From Hysterangium stoloniferum (Eukaryota; Basidiomycota; Agaricomycetes; Hysterangiales; Hysterangiaceae), in contig WHVD01000233.1 in assembly GCA_015178975.1 (NCBI GenBank), forward strand, positions 1 to 64,000: a DNA stretch of 64,000 bases. Reading direction: 5' to 3'. Position 1 is the stretch's first letter; each line of letters starts with the position of its first letter. Shown piece after piece: positions 24,707 through 38,039 of this stretch. The translations under genes were made by a program, and so were the position numbers. Under the pieces are notes generated by a model. It was not told where the DNA came from. It did not search any database and saw nothing but the letters and a program-made list of their open reading frames with translations.

Positions 24707-27700
24707 TCACTGCACCCTAACCTCCTTCAACCCCTGCTGGTCTTCCATCTCCATCCACTTCATTTTCTTGTCTGGGCGATCGTCAGAGTCTAACTCGTCT
24801 GACACGTCGGGCGATTTACGTTTCCCGTTGACAGCTGAGACGCCGTCAACGACGGGCGTGACACCGTTGACACTCGACGTAGCCCCATTGCCATTGGCGA
24901 GCGGCGCGGGGGCGGAGGCGGGTGTGAGAGTTTGATTCTGGATCTGAGGACGTGGGGACTGCGGCGGCGACCGACTTCGCGAGTGTGGCGAACTGCGAGC
25001 GACAGGCGCAGATGAGGGAGCAGGATGCGATCGAACGTCGCTGACATCCAAGCTGAATTCTGTGAGTGTGTCCTGCGGTGTCGCAGGTCGTTCCTCCATC
25101 GGACTCGGTAAGCGATCGTGAGAGCGCGTATTGTTGAATGGCTGCTGTGTTTGTATCTTCTGGTCCGCCTGAATGTGAGTTTGCAACGGCTTGTGACTAT
25201 GTACCCTCTCATCAACGGGGCCCTCGCTCCCGCTTCTGGACACCCCCCACAGTGTATGCGTCGGCGTTGGTGCAGGAGTCGTGTCTGTCGACACGGGCAT
25301 GGGCAGTGTTGCGATGGGTGGTGGGGACGTGGGGACGTGCGCGTGTGACTGTTTTGAGCGAGATTCGTGTGGCTGCTGCTGATAGGGGGGACTCCTCGAC
25401 GAGGACATATGTGAAACCGCATTCGTATTCGATATGGGTCTTTCCCGCTCTGCACTCTCCTCCACAGCACTTGCTCTTCCGTCGTCCACGTCCACGTCCA
25501 TACCAGCACCCGGTGCCACGCCCAGTTCAACCCCCACCCTCGTAGAAGTCCACGCACTCCTCTCCGATGGCGTATCACTCCCGTCTTTCCTCGATGCCGA
25601 CATTGCGATGGATCCTGAAGCGACATTGGGCTCGATCTCGTTCTCTTCGTGTGTGCCGTTCCTCATCCCTATTAGAGTATCATGCTTCTCGTGTTTGACG
25701 GCAACGCCAGCGTGTTGTCTGAGGTTGTGAGTGACTGCGTAGGAATTCGCAGCACCCGCGCCATTGAGGGTATTGATCCCTGAGGTATCGCTTCCTTCCC
25801 CTTCTCTTCTTTCCTTATCCACCTCCTTCTCCCGCTCGCGTTCTTTGGGAGCCACAGTCTTCTCTTTCTTCCCTTTCGTGCGAGGCTGGGAAGGCGTGGT
25901 GTGGATGTACGAACAGGTGAGGGAACGACGAGCACAATTACCGCAGGCGGGACGGGCGGCGTCGCAGCGGGTTTTACGGGCTGAGTGTGGGAGAGAAGTT
26001 AGTGAAAAGTAAATACAAAAGAAAATGAAATGGTTGCGAAAACAATAAGAACGTTGATTGGAATGATGGTAGAGGAGAGAATAGGAAAATAATTACTCAC
26101 CTCGACAATGCACACACGCAACAGCTTTACTCCCATAATTCGCACTCTGGCGATTCAGGCGTTTCTTCTTATCGCCTTCACACCCTACATCGATCACACC
26201 CATGCCGATTTCCCAGCGTTCGCGTTCGCGGTCTTCGGATTTAATACGGGATTTCGACTGCGAGTGCGGGCCGCGGGATCGTTCTCTGTCGCGGTCATGG
26301 TTTCTGGAGTGGGCCCTGGATTGGTCGGGGCTCCTCGAGTGGGCAGCAGCGGGAGCGGGTGTGACTCTAGCCGTGCTGGAGGGTGTAGCGACGGCATTAG
26401 GTTCGAAAATGTGATCATCGTGGTAGAAATCGTCGTGTGCACCGAAGTAATTGCGGGGTTTGTCTTTGCGTTCTCGTTCTCTCTCTTTCTCCGGATCCCG
26501 TTCTCTCTCCTGCTCCATCTCCGTTCCCGCTCCAACTTCTCTCTCCCCAAGTGTCTCAGCGATCAACATATCCACGCTGACTCGTTTTCTCCCTCCCATA
26601 CCCGTGCATGTTTCAGCTGCGGTCGTGGGTATATTCCTTTCGATGGATATTGGCTTAACGTCTACCCTCGCGCTAGTTCTCATGTCGGCTCCTGACCCAA
26701 ATGCTGACACTGATACCGATCCCGCATTTAAGCCTGCACCAGAACCAACGGCCCAATCCTCCCCATCGTCTTCCAGTTCGTCGATGTCGCTGTCGCGCTG
26801 TTTGGAGATGGAGCGCCAGGTGGAGAGGTTGGGGGCGGAGGCTGTGCTTGAGTGGGAGGTTGAGGTCGAGGTGTTGTTCGAAGTTGGGTAGGTGATAGAG
26901 TGCGGAGGAGCGGTTGACGTGGGTGTTGATGTGGGGGGTTGGGTTGTGGGTGTGATAGTGTGTGGGGGGTTGGGTGCAGATGCGGACGTTGACGTCGATG
27001 TAGAGGAAGAATGTGCTGGTGTGTGCGCGTGTGGTTGGTAATCGCATACATTGCTCCGTTTTACACATTGTGCACATGCCGGGCGGAGGCCATCACATTT
27101 AAGCTTCCGTGCTGTAGGGGTAAAATGGGTATAAGTCATAAATCATAAATCAATAGAAACCGAGTTGGGGGATGAGGGATGAAACAAATGAAGAAAAAAG
27201 GAAACTCACATCTACAGAAATTACACGCCATCGTAATTTTTCTCTTCCTCCCATTCGCCGTCAACCCCGTCACCTGCTGTCCTCCCTGTTGTGGTCCCTG
27301 TCCCTGTCCAGCCCCAACCACCAGCCCTACACCCGTCACATCCTCCTCCTCCTCATACCGATGCATCCTAATAGGCGGCAACCTCGTATGTGAACGTGGA
27401 TCCTGGTGGTATGCAGCGGGGTGTGGTGGTTGTGGGTGAACATCGTGGTGACGTTGGTGTGGTGAGAGAGTAGGTGGATGAGGATGCGGATGTTGCGTTG
27501 CAAGCGGGGTAGCAGGGGGAGCATGTGGATGGGGAAGGGAGTGCAAATAGGAGTGCGGCGGGGGGAGAGTGTGGTGGGATCGTTCACGGTCGCGAGAGTG
27601 GGCGTGGGCGTGTGTGTTAGGGACGTGGTGGGGAATGTGCGTTTCGCGGGTGTGGGCGTGGGGAGATATATGTAAATCTCTGTCGCGATCGCGCTCCCTT

Positions 27701-29526
27701 TCTCGCGGTGAGACCAATTCACGATCACGGTCACGGGGGGGTAAGTGCATCTCCCTATCCATTTCGCGGTCGCGCGGGGAGACGTGCATCTCACGGTCAC
27801 GATCGCGTGGGGAGACATGCATCTCGTGGTCACGGTCGTGGGGAGAAACGTGCATCTCTCTGTCTCGAGGTGAGAGATGCGCCTGAGGATAGGAATGGGG
27901 ATGGACGATCTCCCTAGTTCGGGGTGACAAATGAGTTACTTCTTTTTCTCTTTCTCTGCCCATTTCACGCTCCCTGGCTATATCCCTGTCCCTGTCCACA
28001 TCGACATCCCTAGATAAATGCAGAATGTCCCCGTTGCCGACTCTTTTCCTCTCCCTCTCCCTCTCTCGTTCGCGTTCGCGCTCAAGATGTGATTGTTGGA
28101 TATATGCAGGGTGAGGGGGGAGGTGATGCTGGTGATGAGGTGACAATTGATGGTGTTGGTGGGGAGAAAGCTGGTGTGGGGAGAGCTGATGTGGGTGCGA
28201 GGGTGGTTGACGCTGGGCGAGGACGAGAGACTCGACTTTGAATCTATCGTAGAGGTAGCCTTTTGTGTAGGTTTTGAGCTCCTAGAAGAGGTGAAGGTTA
28301 GCATTCATGTGACATATAAATAAATAAAAAGAAACAAAAATAGGGTAATACACAACCACTCACGTTTCTCCACCCCATAACAGCCCTCCTTAGAGCACAA
28401 AAATCGGAATGACGTCGATCTAGACAGTCGAGAACACCCCATCTGAGACGGCGGGTATATATCCCACGAGGGAGGTATGCATCGTCGTCGTATGTGGGTG
28501 ATTTGGGTTGGGGTGATGAAGGTTTTGGGCTTATGATTGAGTGTTGCGAATGTGGTGGGGGCGGTTTAGAATCATGTAAGGGCGATCTCGTATCGGATAT
28601 TGGATGTGAGGGGGACTTGGAGGTGTGACCGTGTCCGTGTCCGTGAACGTCGTCAACGAGGGTGACCACTCTCCCAGCGAATTTTGTAACAATCTCACGT
28701 TTGCTACTCGTGCACGGACGAGCGTACCTCTCCGGCGAGAATATTGCAAATGGTAGCAATGGGAGCTGTGTTGCGTCGTCTGACGTTGAGGCTGAGTCTG
28801 GGGTTGTGGCTATACCGGTGGTATTAGCCGTGGCAATGGGGGCTACCCCCGCCTCTCCTTCCTCGTCGAATATGCCGAAACCGAGGCCGGCTTCTGCAAG
28901 ATTTGCACGTACGCTCTGTTTCAGTTTTATCAGGCTGTAATGATATCAATGGGTGGGTTATATGAAATTATGGATCTCAACACGCACTGCTCGACGGTAA
29001 TTGCGTCTGACCGACCGAGTATAGGTAACACGTTAACACGGTTACTGAGCTTCCGAATGACGGATATCTCCTTCAGGTTGAGCGACGGCGGAGCTATGTC
29101 TTGTGGGTCGAGGACGTAGAGACATAGATGAATGTGTGACTCTCCGTCGTCGCGGTCTCTAGCACCCTCGATATAGCGGTCCTCAATGAGAGCGAGGATA
29201 TCACGGAGGGTACGGTCAAGGTCATCTTCAACTGGGTAGTTGAGTGATGGGGTATCGATGAGTCGGAGTAGGACTCGTTCGCCTGCCCAGAGGAGCTCGA
29301 CCTCGCACTCTGAGAAGGCATATTGGGTAGATGGGGTGAGGAAGCGAGCAAGTGACTCTAGTTGGGTTGGAGTTGCGTGAGGTGATATGGGGGAAGTGTC
29401 GAGAAGGAGGCGGAGGAGAGATGATTTGCCAGTGCGTGGGGGTCCGACGGCGATGAGAGTGTATGCTGGTACGGCGGGGAGGGCGGGAGGATGGCGGGGA
29501 GGCTGCTGGAGTTGTCCTAAATTCAT
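24707..29526 (-). CDS. Septin-like GTPase fused to two Zn(II)2Cys6 clusters
   Basis: Five exons on the minus strand (29526-28988, 28934-28364, 28281-27210, 27111-26101, 25980-24707) join in one frame of 1488 residues. All introns are GT-AG and phases match at every junction. Residues 1-400 are a septin-like GTPase: P-loop GPPRTGKS (28-35), DTPS at the G3 position (91-94), VNVLPILGRSDAIT (about 165-177), then LRWGVLDCLDRRHSDF and ELKTYTKGYLYDRFK. Without a stop, the frame runs into a histidine/arginine/proline-rich linker and then a first zinc cluster with cysteines at 723, 726, 733, 740, 743 and 750. A Ser/Thr- and charge-rich linker leads to a second cluster (1060, 1063, 1070, 1077, 1080, 1087) and a disordered tail. 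Zn2Cys6 clusters bind DNA in fungal regulators. Two adjacent genes read as one by my splicing remains possible. Confidence 0.75.
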
Positions 29527-31714
29527 GGCTATGGATGGTTGGAAGAGGTCAAGGTGAGGTCAGGTCAAGAGAGTGAATCTGCACTGCACAGCAAGGTTAT
29601 TTCAGAGTTTATTTCTTGGAAATTATCAAATTATCTTAACACTCTATCCGGAGATGATCGGGCGATTTTAGTATAAAGTTGGGTTCCCGGGGTCTTCAAC
29701 AATCGGCGTTCCGAATTCCAATTCCGGACGACGGCGCTCGGACCCGCGGAGTGCTCCTGTCCCACGTGTCCCCGCCTAGATCACCGGTCTTCCTATCCCC
29801 CGAAATTTCACAAATCGATCTCCGTTCCGCCAATAGATCCCCGGACCTAGTAAAATTACATTATTTACGTAATTTACATGAAATTTATTATCATCTCCGA
29901 GGCTACCCATCAACGTTAGCCTCGGCACCGACGTAACCACCATCGTGGGTGGCACTTCTAACTCCATCGGCACACACTCGGCACCCCTCGGCACCCCTCG
30001 GCATTTACCTCCGAATCATATATGATTTAATCCCCGCACACCGTCACTGTGTGCAAACCCGCAAGAAATCGATAACAAACAAAGCATGAAACTAAATTTT
30101 CCATCACCGAAAGCGTCCACATTAATTACTCCTGTCCTTTGCGGGTACGGAGAACATGAACGTGAAACTGCTACGCTATCCTATCACCGTTCCCGGTCCC
30201 TCAACGTGACTACCTATATCCACTCCTCGTCGCCACTGTGAACCGGCCTCACCCCGTAAGCATTCGAATCTAATACTATTGCGTAATACATCCCTTTTTG
30301 GTAGCTGATCACCACTTCGGGCGTTTTTCCCCGTACCCCTTGAAACATCGAAGAATAAATGCGCCTTTAGGCTTTGTAATTGAGCAGCTTGGCTTTCGTA
30401 TCCCGTACCTTGTACAATATTTACAAACTATTGTAGAAAAAGCCGGCGCACCAGACCGACGCCGCTGTGGATCACCTATCGCCACACGCCGATCCTTACC
30501 AATCGTCCCTGAGCCTCCCCGCGTGTTTACCTCACTTCAGCCGAGGCTTACGCAAATCCGGGTTACACACTGCTTCATGTTCTTTGTGAGGCGAACCTCG
30601 ATCAAAACGTTTGATTGAAAGTGAAACCAATCACACGGCCGCGCTCAGCCGTGCCATAAATGGATCCAACCCAAGGAGACTCCAAGCATCTCGTTTACAG
30701 ACAGCAGCCTGCGACCTGCAACAGGTAGGCCATCGAAATCTGGAATGCTTCGTGAATTGAACAGTTCTGCTCTCAGACTTTTCTATGCGCTTGGAATCGA
30801 CCCTAGCTCCGCCGTTAATAATGTATAGATCATCTTCATGGCCAATGTATCTTTCTTGCCCCCGTGCGGCAGGCATCATAGCCACACCGCACCGCACCTA
30901 CCGCGCGCAATTGGACACGGTGAATGGTGGCTTGAACATTACTGTAACGTTGTAGACGCGCGATGCGACTTATCCTATTAATCTGGGGATGTCGACAATG
31001 TTATCAATTAAAACACACAGTCTATGGCCCTATATTTAAGAAATCCCGGATCTTCCCTCTGATCATCTATTCCTCCTGCTCAGCGTAAGATTCTGTGATA
31101 TCTAGGCCTCAAGTCAAGTAATGGCATGTGCCCTGCGACCCGACGACACTTTGGGTTAGGCTCATGATCAGCCTACGCGCTATTTGAGTTTACACGCGGT
31201 AGTGAGACTGGTCACGAGTCTGTTTTAACTTCGGGTAGCATCAATGATCTAGATGTGAACATTCTGGACTTCGAAAAAAGTGATGTACATATATTTAGCA
31301 AATGTTTTGACCGCGTACAAACTTTGTGCTTTGTGAATAATCCGCCGACAGTTACCTAAAAAATACATAGGTAGACAGAATTGGCTACTAACGGGATTCG
31401 AGCTATTTGGGATATGAATGGCCACAGCGCTTGGATAAAGTTTCTCAAGGTCAGAGGGATACCAATAATTTAGTTTGGTGAGAGTATGGGGCAGTCGCAT
31501 TAACACAGGATTTTATGATCTTAAATCACAGTAAATCCGACAGCTTGGCGGGCAACAACAAAACCCACAAGCACCCAGTCCGGATTGATTCATAATCACA
31601 AACCATTCAATCGATATTCACCCTGCCCAATATCATATCATATATAAGGCCTATTCCAGGTTTCCTCATGTCACTCGGTTCGTAGCCCTGTTTCTCTCAC
31701 CCGTCCGATGTCCG
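29527..31714. other. Intergenic region between divergent genes
   Basis: It lies between the starts of the minus-strand fusion gene and the plus-strand pnk1. No frame here looks like a gene. GGCACCCCTC repeats two to three times near 29980-30002. A TATATAA-like element near 31648 lies about 65 bases upstream of the pnk1 ATG. Confidence 0.45.
31642..31656 (+). promoter_or_regulatory. Possible TATA element of pnk1
   Basis: CATATATAAGG lies about 65 bases before the ATG at 31715, a plausible spacing for a fungal core promoter. Assigned only from sequence and position. Confidence 0.3.
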
Positions 31715-33553
31715 ATGTTCATTACCCAACTTACAGACCCAGCCAGCACTTCTCGTAAACGCAGCGCAGACAGCGCGGGAATATCCTCCTCCCCGCCAAA
31801 ATCCAAAGTTGCAAAAGGTCCCTCATCTATCTCTTCCAGCCTCCCTACATATGTTATAACACAGCAGCAGCCACAGCAACACACCCATTCTTCCTCAAAG
31901 CGAGCGAAAGGGCCAAATCCACCGCCACTTTATCCTTCGTGTGGGACAAGAAATTAGGCGGATCGTGTCTCCATGGTGTGCACCTCGATCCGGCGCCATC
32001 CGGTAAGATTGCGGCGTTTGATCTGGATGGGACGATTATCAAGACGAGTTCGGGGAATCGGTTTCCGAAGGATAGCCATGATTGGATGTGGTGGAGGGAG
32101 GAGGTTAAGACGAAGCTTGCTACCTTGCATAGCCAGGGGTGAATTGGTAATATTCATGCAAATCTGACGGACTAATGCTCTCTCGTAGGTTCGCCATTGT
32201 CATGTTTTCGAACCAGGGATCAACTAAGAAGAAGATAATAGAGGATTGGAGGCTTAAAGTGCCCCTCATAGCTAGCCAAGTCCTTTATTTTATTTATGCA
32301 TACGCCCAACACGGTTTTAACCGGCGTTTAGCTACCTACCATCCCATTCAGGCTTTTTGCCGCTCAGGGACGCGATGCCTTTCGAAAACCGATGCCTGGG
32401 ATGTGGGTTGAATTTCAGAAAATCAATGGCATGGAGATAGGTGTGTAGACATTTTGTCGTTCTTGTAGTAATAGTGCCAAGTGGTTGCGGTGTATAGATA
32501 GAGCAGCCTCTTTTTTTGTAGGCGATGCTGCTGGAAGGCGGGGAGATCACAGTGACTCGGATCGCAAGTGGGCAGTCAATATTCAAATGCCATTTTATAC
32601 CCCTGAGGCAAGTGTCTCTTCTTGATGTACTTTGGGAGTTTTCCTCAAACTGTATCCTATATGATAGGAATATTTTCTGGGTTCCCAACCTGTCCCGTTT
32701 AAATTGAAAGGGTTCGATCCATCTGCTTATCATAATGACAGTAAGTACTTTTTTCCCGCAATGCAATTATCGAAGAAACTCACGAAAAGCTGGAATTAGT
32801 GCCTCTATTTACCCCTTCGTCCACGCCTTTACTTCCCAGTGTAACAAACCGACCCGAAGTCGTCCTCTTTGTGGGATACCCAGCATCCGGAAAGACGACA
32901 CTTTTTAAGCGATACTTTGAGCCAAGTGGATATCAGCACGTGAATCAGGATGTGTTAAGGACGAGGAGCAAGTGTCTCAAGGCGGTTGAAAACTTTATAA
33001 AGAATGGGGTGAGCTGTGTTGTTGGTATGTCACACACATGGCCTCCCTTGGATTTCCCCTTATCAACTGGGCATATTTTCTAGATAACACGAACCGTGAT
33101 GTTAGCACGCGTAAGGAGTATATTGACTTGTGCAAGAGTCTGGGTGTTGCTGTTAGGTAAACAGCATGAAATAATACCTTTTCCGGATCTTAATACTGAA
33201 TATTTTCGTCTTCTTCTAAGATGTCTCAAATTCACAGCCCCTCTTCCCCTATGCTGGCATAATAACTTGTATCGGGCATACTGCCGAACACCTCCGAATC
33301 CTGAAGATTCCAACGAAGTATGGACTATCTCACAATACGGTCACAAAATTACTAACACTTCTCCCAGGTTATGCGTAGCGTTCTACCACAAATGGCTTTC
33401 ACGTCGTTCAGAGCCAATTATGAGGAACCTACCCTTGCTGAGGGGTTTACTGAACTCAAACAGATTAATTTCCGCTTTGAGGGCGACGAGGAGGAACAAC
33501 GACGGTGGAATATGTGGCTGGAAGTTGGTGAGATTGGTTGGTTGACTAGTTAA
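31715..33553 (+). CDS. pnk1: Polynucleotide 3'-phosphatase / 5'-kinase (PNKP)
   Basis: Repairs DNA ends in the nucleus by removing 3'-phosphates and phosphorylating 5'-hydroxyls before ligation. Ten exons are inferred: 31715-31817, 31901-32138, 32189-32279, 32332-32440, 32498-32607, 32668-32740, 32776-33024, 33084-33156, 33221-33317 and 33368-33553 (442 residues). The HAD phosphatase domain carries AAFDLDGTII (catalytic DxDGT), IVMFSNQG, FRKPMPGMW and FFVGDAAGR. The C-terminal kinase domain has the P-loop GYPASGKTT, followed by DNTNRD, APLPLCWHNNLYR and the MAFTSFRANYEEP block. A basic N-terminus suggests a nuclear signal. The FHA domain of animal PNKP is absent, as in other fungi. The intron at 32608-32667 starts with GC (GCAAGT) rather than GT. 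The first intron is the least certain. Confidence 0.93.
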
Positions 33554-33883
33554 TGGGGATAATATATTGATTGGAATTGTGGTTATGATTTGCTTGTATG
33601 GTTATGTTATATTCTGTTATGCGTATGTTTATGGGAGTATATATATCCTTTTGAATCATTAGTCTGAGGTCTGAGGCGTATCATCCTTACCAGTAACAGG
33701 AATTATATGATGAGTAGGCACCTCCACACCTACGAGCATTAAGAACGAGGAAAGCGAATTCAATTGTTTGCGAGGCACATACAGGTCTTGATAACAAAAA
33801 TGGAACTGGGACTATTTAATGGCGGTCATGAACGCGTGAACGGGACAATGTGGCATCTACAATCAGTCGGTAAGCCTTCTTGT
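33554..33883. other. Convergent 3' intergenic region
   Basis: About 330 bases between the stop codons of pnk1 and NAS2, which converge. It is AT-rich near 33570-33660. No gene is seen, and no terminator can be defined from sequence alone. Confidence 0.5.
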
Positions 33884-34614
33884 TTAGAAAAACATTACAA
33901 TCGCATACCCTAAAAGTCCTCGACCTCCCCATCCCTGCCGGGGTATAAGCTGGAGCGAATGTCGTTGTGTTTCCTTACGAAGAACGATAATATTTATTGT
34001 TTGCTATCCACAAGTAAAGTCACACCATACGCCATATGCTACAAAAATTCTAGACGTACGTTCTCATGTGCTGCGACTAAATCTGCGAGGGGTTGAAGAG
34101 ATCGAGAGGAGAATGCACTTGATGTCAAGGATCCGAATTGTACGATGAAGTCTTCGCGCAGTAAACCCTAGAAGGATGAATGAATCATGTTGTCGGTGGC
34201 AAAGAAACGGTAGTAAATGAGAACGCTGACTGCTTGGGCAGCGGGACTGCTAGGAGCTACGCCATCGACCTTGGCAAAAGCTGTGGTTTCCCCTGGACTT
34301 CCTTGTGCAGCCGATGTATCGGTCACTGGCCCCTCCAATGCTGCTGGAACAAGACCACCTGACTGTGGATTATATACAGTCTCCAACGCTTTCCCCAATT
34401 CATTAATTATCGCGTCCATATCATTCTTCAACTCGATTATTCGAACGCGAGCGTGTCTCACGGCGTATACGTCGATATCTGATCGAGGGAAGCCTTGCGG
34501 GTCGACCAGTGGCGTATGGAGTGTGGAGCTGTTTGCGGAGAGGATGGAATACTGGCTGTCTAGTTCGGCTTGAATGGCGTCTTTGCGGGATATCAAGTTC
34601 TTTGCTATTTCCAT
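33884..34614 (-). CDS. NAS2: 26S proteasome assembly chaperone Nas2/PSMD9 (PDZ)
   Basis: A chaperone that holds the Rpt5 ATPase during assembly of the 19S regulatory particle. Three exons are inferred on the minus strand: 34614-34231, 34167-34060 and 34003-33884 (203 residues). The N-terminal helical domain includes LISRKDAIQAELDSQ, TPLVDPQGFPRSDIDVY and VRHARVRIIELKND. The PDZ domain begins near residue 120 (FAKVDGVAPSSPAAQA), continues GLLREDFIVQFGS and INIIVLRKE, and ends with the typical GWGGRGLLGYAIV close to the C-terminus. The length is normal for the family. It is divergent with the acyl-CoA dehydrogenase gene, whose ATG is 178 bases away. Confidence 0.93.
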
Positions 34615-34792
34615 GGTGGAATGTGAGTTTTGTATCGGATTTGTGCCGACAGTGAGTTTAAGCTGAGAGGGCCCTTTCCCAATTAGTGAGTGACCAATCA
34701 TTAAGCAGAGACGCCCGGCATGTGATACTTCGAGTCCATACTTGTATCCAAATCATAACACGTCGACCGTCGTCTGTACAAATTGTACAAAT
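34615..34792. promoter_or_regulatory. Short bidirectional promoter (NAS2 / acyl-CoA dehydrogenase)
   Basis: Only 178 bases separate the two divergent start codons, so both promoters and 5' leaders must lie here or overlap the coding regions. No clear TATA box is seen. Confidence 0.5.
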
Positions 34793-37220
34793 ATGCGTGT
34801 CGAAGAAGGGTTCCAACTCGTTAGCATTCTAGATTTATATTTGGTAGACAGCCTGAGGAATAATTATCACTTTTTCTCAGACCGCTTACTCCGAAGGCCA
34901 TCCATATACCGACGATCTCGTCCTTCCTAATCTTCTACAGCGTCTCATTCCACACAGGTTATTTTTCGCCAGTACTTGCAATCGTGCTTCATGTTGATTC
35001 GCGACTATGCTTACCCAGACACCTTCTGGAAATCAATGCTGACTTGGTGCGATTTGGCCAGGAGATCAAAGATGGTGCATGACAAAACTGACGTCGCTGG
35101 AGCGTAAACGTTTCTTACTCCATACTATACCCCCTCAGAAGTTGCGAGCCTGACGCCGCTCGTTCATGAGCCCAAACTCACCCAGTACGATCAATGGGGT
35201 CGTCGGATTGATCGTCTGGATACATCCGAAGGATGGCGCAGGTTTAAAGACATTGCCATTCGCGAAGGTCTGGTTGCTATTCCTCATGAACGACAATACG
35301 GCGAATATAGCAGGATATACGGCTTTGCCAAGGTTTTGATATTTGTCGCTGATTCGCATGGGGTATGTGAAGATTTTCGAACTTCTCATAACACGGTGGT
35401 GCGATTTAACCATCGGACGTACTTGATTAGATTATGTGCCCTATGTCAATGACAGATGGTGCAGCAAGAGGTATGTCCGATGTGTGTTACCCTGTTTTCC
35501 AATATATTTATGTGCCTGAAGTGCTGGAATTATTTGGAACTGAAGAAATGAAGAGAGACATACGCAGTCGCCTAATTAGGTACTATGCTCTCTTAAGAAT
35601 CTTCACCTTCATTGAAATGTGCTGTATAACAGCCGAGATCCCTCTATTGCATTTACCTCGGGACAATGGATGACAGAACGTCCCGGGGGATCTGACGTTT
35701 CACAAACAGAGACGGTAGCTAAGCCTGTGAAGGAGGGAAGTGGCTCTCCCACCAAAGTTGGTAGCCCGTACTATTTGAACGGTTTCAAGTGGTTTTCCTC
35801 CGCGACCGACTCCCAGATTAGCGTGGCTCTGGCTCGGACAGGACCATTGTCGGAGGGATCGCGATCTTTATCTCTGTTCTTAGTGCCTTTGCGGCTTCCA
35901 CTCCTTCCGACTATATCTCCTTCCTCAATCTCGAATGGAATTTTTGTTCATCGTTTAAAAGATAAATTTGGAACGGTGCGCTTATAGAGTAGTATGCATC
36001 AGGATCCTTCTTGCCCACTAACCTTGGTCCCAGCACGCACTTCCCACCGCAGAATTGTCCCTAAATAATACCGCAGCGTACTTACTGAGTCCCTTGAACC
36101 AAGGCGTTCGAACCATCGCGCCCGTCTTGAATATCACAAGGATCCACTCTGCTGTCAGTCTTGTTGGTGGTCTCAGTCGCGCACTGGCTATTGCACGTTC
36201 ATATGCCAAGGTGCGCTCAATAACATCAAGGGCAGCCAATAGTACCTCGCCTGTTCAGCAGCTATTGATGCACACCCCTCTTCACGTGGCACTCCTGGCT
36301 AAAGTGGGGGTTACATACCAGGCCCTGGCACATCTAGCATTTGGCACCGTTGCGTTGCTTGGTAGATCGGAGTGTGGTGTCGCAGATAGTGATGAAGAAA
36401 CGAGACTGAGGTTGCTGACGCCTGTGGTCAAAGCATTTGTTAGTGAGCGGGGGGTGAGTGCCATGGAAGACTGTATGACCTGCCTAGGTGGACAAGGTTA
36501 CATGGAAGAGAATAGTATTGGGCGGTGTGTCTCGGTTACAAGTTCCAATGTTTATCCGCATATATCCTCATTTTTTCTTCGCCCGCGAATTATAGACTCA
36601 TTAGGGATGCGACTGTAGACAGAATCTGGGAAGGCACTATAAACGGTCAGTTCCATTCAACTCAACTGTCTAGATAACTTACCCCATATAAGTCCTCGCA
36701 CTTGACCTAATGCGTGCTGCAAGCAGTAAACATGGTATAAAACCATTCGCTAAGGTAGCATAACATCGACGTGTCTAACGGCCATATCATCACTCTCTGA
36801 CAAACGTTACAGTGGGCTGGCCATATTATCAGCTCTCTCCCAGTTGACCTCGCAAAGGAATTCGGATTGGGTAAATCCATCGACTCCCTTCACTCGTCCT
36901 TGGAAACTATCAACGGAGGCTTTAGTCCCTCTGGGGCATCTTCCCCTTTCATACCACGGCCTTTACTTTTCTTATTTGCGCATGTAGCCGCTGCACTGTA
37001 TCTTTTAGAACACGTAGTATGGGCCGCTGCTCCGAGTCGTCGCAACCAATATCATGCATGGAGAGCTGACCTCGAGGTATTTAAACGCTGGGTTGAGGAG
37101 GGTCTTGATAGTGCGAGGGTGGAGGTAGAAAGGGTCATTGCCCTCGAGAATCCGGTTGGGAGGGCGCAAGTTGATTTGGACATTGTTTATGGTCCGGGAT
37201 TGAAGCAGGCTAAGTTGTAA
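34793..37220 (+). CDS. Acyl-CoA dehydrogenase, AidB-like
   Basis: Flavoprotein of the acyl-CoA dehydrogenase superfamily; the natural substrate of AidB-type members is uncertain. Eleven exons are inferred: 34793-34819, 34881-34957, 35019-35074, 35139-35362, 35431-35470, 35522-35579, 35633-35975, 36034-36524, 36596-36645, 36693-36754 and 36813-37220 (611 residues). The start gives MRVEEGFQ, and splicing joins it to SEGHPYTDD. The superfamily signature appears as MTERPGGSDVSQTE, followed by LNGFKWFSSATDSQ (flavin-domain beta segment). The C-terminal helical domain contains EDCMTCLGGQGYMEEN, LIRDATVDRIWEGT and a catalytic-side VLALDLMRAA. The extra C-terminal part, as in AidB, extends past the standard dehydrogenase fold. 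It shares a short promoter with NAS2. The frame is intact. Confidence 0.92.
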
Positions 37221-38039
37221 AGGATATTCTGTGTCCAACTTTTCATGTAGGGTGATTTTATCAGGGCTACATAGCGACTTCTGAGCCTTAGCCTGTGTGA
37301 TTGTGGCCTTCTTCCGATTGAAGTATCGGAGATCTCAAGAAGGGGGACAGAAACAAAATAGCCTGAATTAGCATCTTAAAAGTAGGTATTGGACGAACGA
37401 ATCACAGGTGTTCTGTTCAGGACGGGGCATGCGCTCGTACAGAAGCACCTTCTCAGAATAAGGAAGGCGGAGACCCCATTCTGTCCAGCATGACGGTAAC
37501 CAAAAGAAAGAGACGTTCATACACTTCATGACACGATGCAGGCAGCACGAAAGACACCGGTGGTGTAAGGCTCAAAGGAACATTCGGACATGCGGGATCC
37601 TTACCAGGCTGCCAACGAACGAAGAAATGATCCCTACCTTATACGCTACGTCTATGCTGCAGAGCAGGTGGCTGATGTCTTCGGGAAAGGTAGTCGTGTA
37701 AGGGACAGGGAATGTTCGAACGAAGATCCCTTCATATACATACATTCACTTGACGACCGCTCTCTCTGAGACCCCGTCCCCCTTTGGAAAGAGGGGCCGT
37801 GAAGGAATGACTACTAATATATAAGCTGTTATACAGAAATATGAACGGATGATGGATTGAAAATTAAATCCTTATCCACCATTGACTCTTGTACATACAA
37901 ATGTTAATGTTAAAGGGAGAGTCTAACCATTTGATTGGGATTAGCTCGGGTTTGTACGAACCCGTGGACTGACGCTAGTATGAACGATTAAACCAGCGAG
38001 TCAATATGTGATATAAGTACAACGTTTTAGCACAATGGA
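37221..38039. other. Intergenic region
   Basis: About 800 bases between the acyl-CoA dehydrogenase stop and a small minus-strand gene. A palindromic block at 37947-37968 (CGGGTTTGTACGAACCCG) could form a hairpin. No gene or tRNA is recognised. Confidence 0.5.
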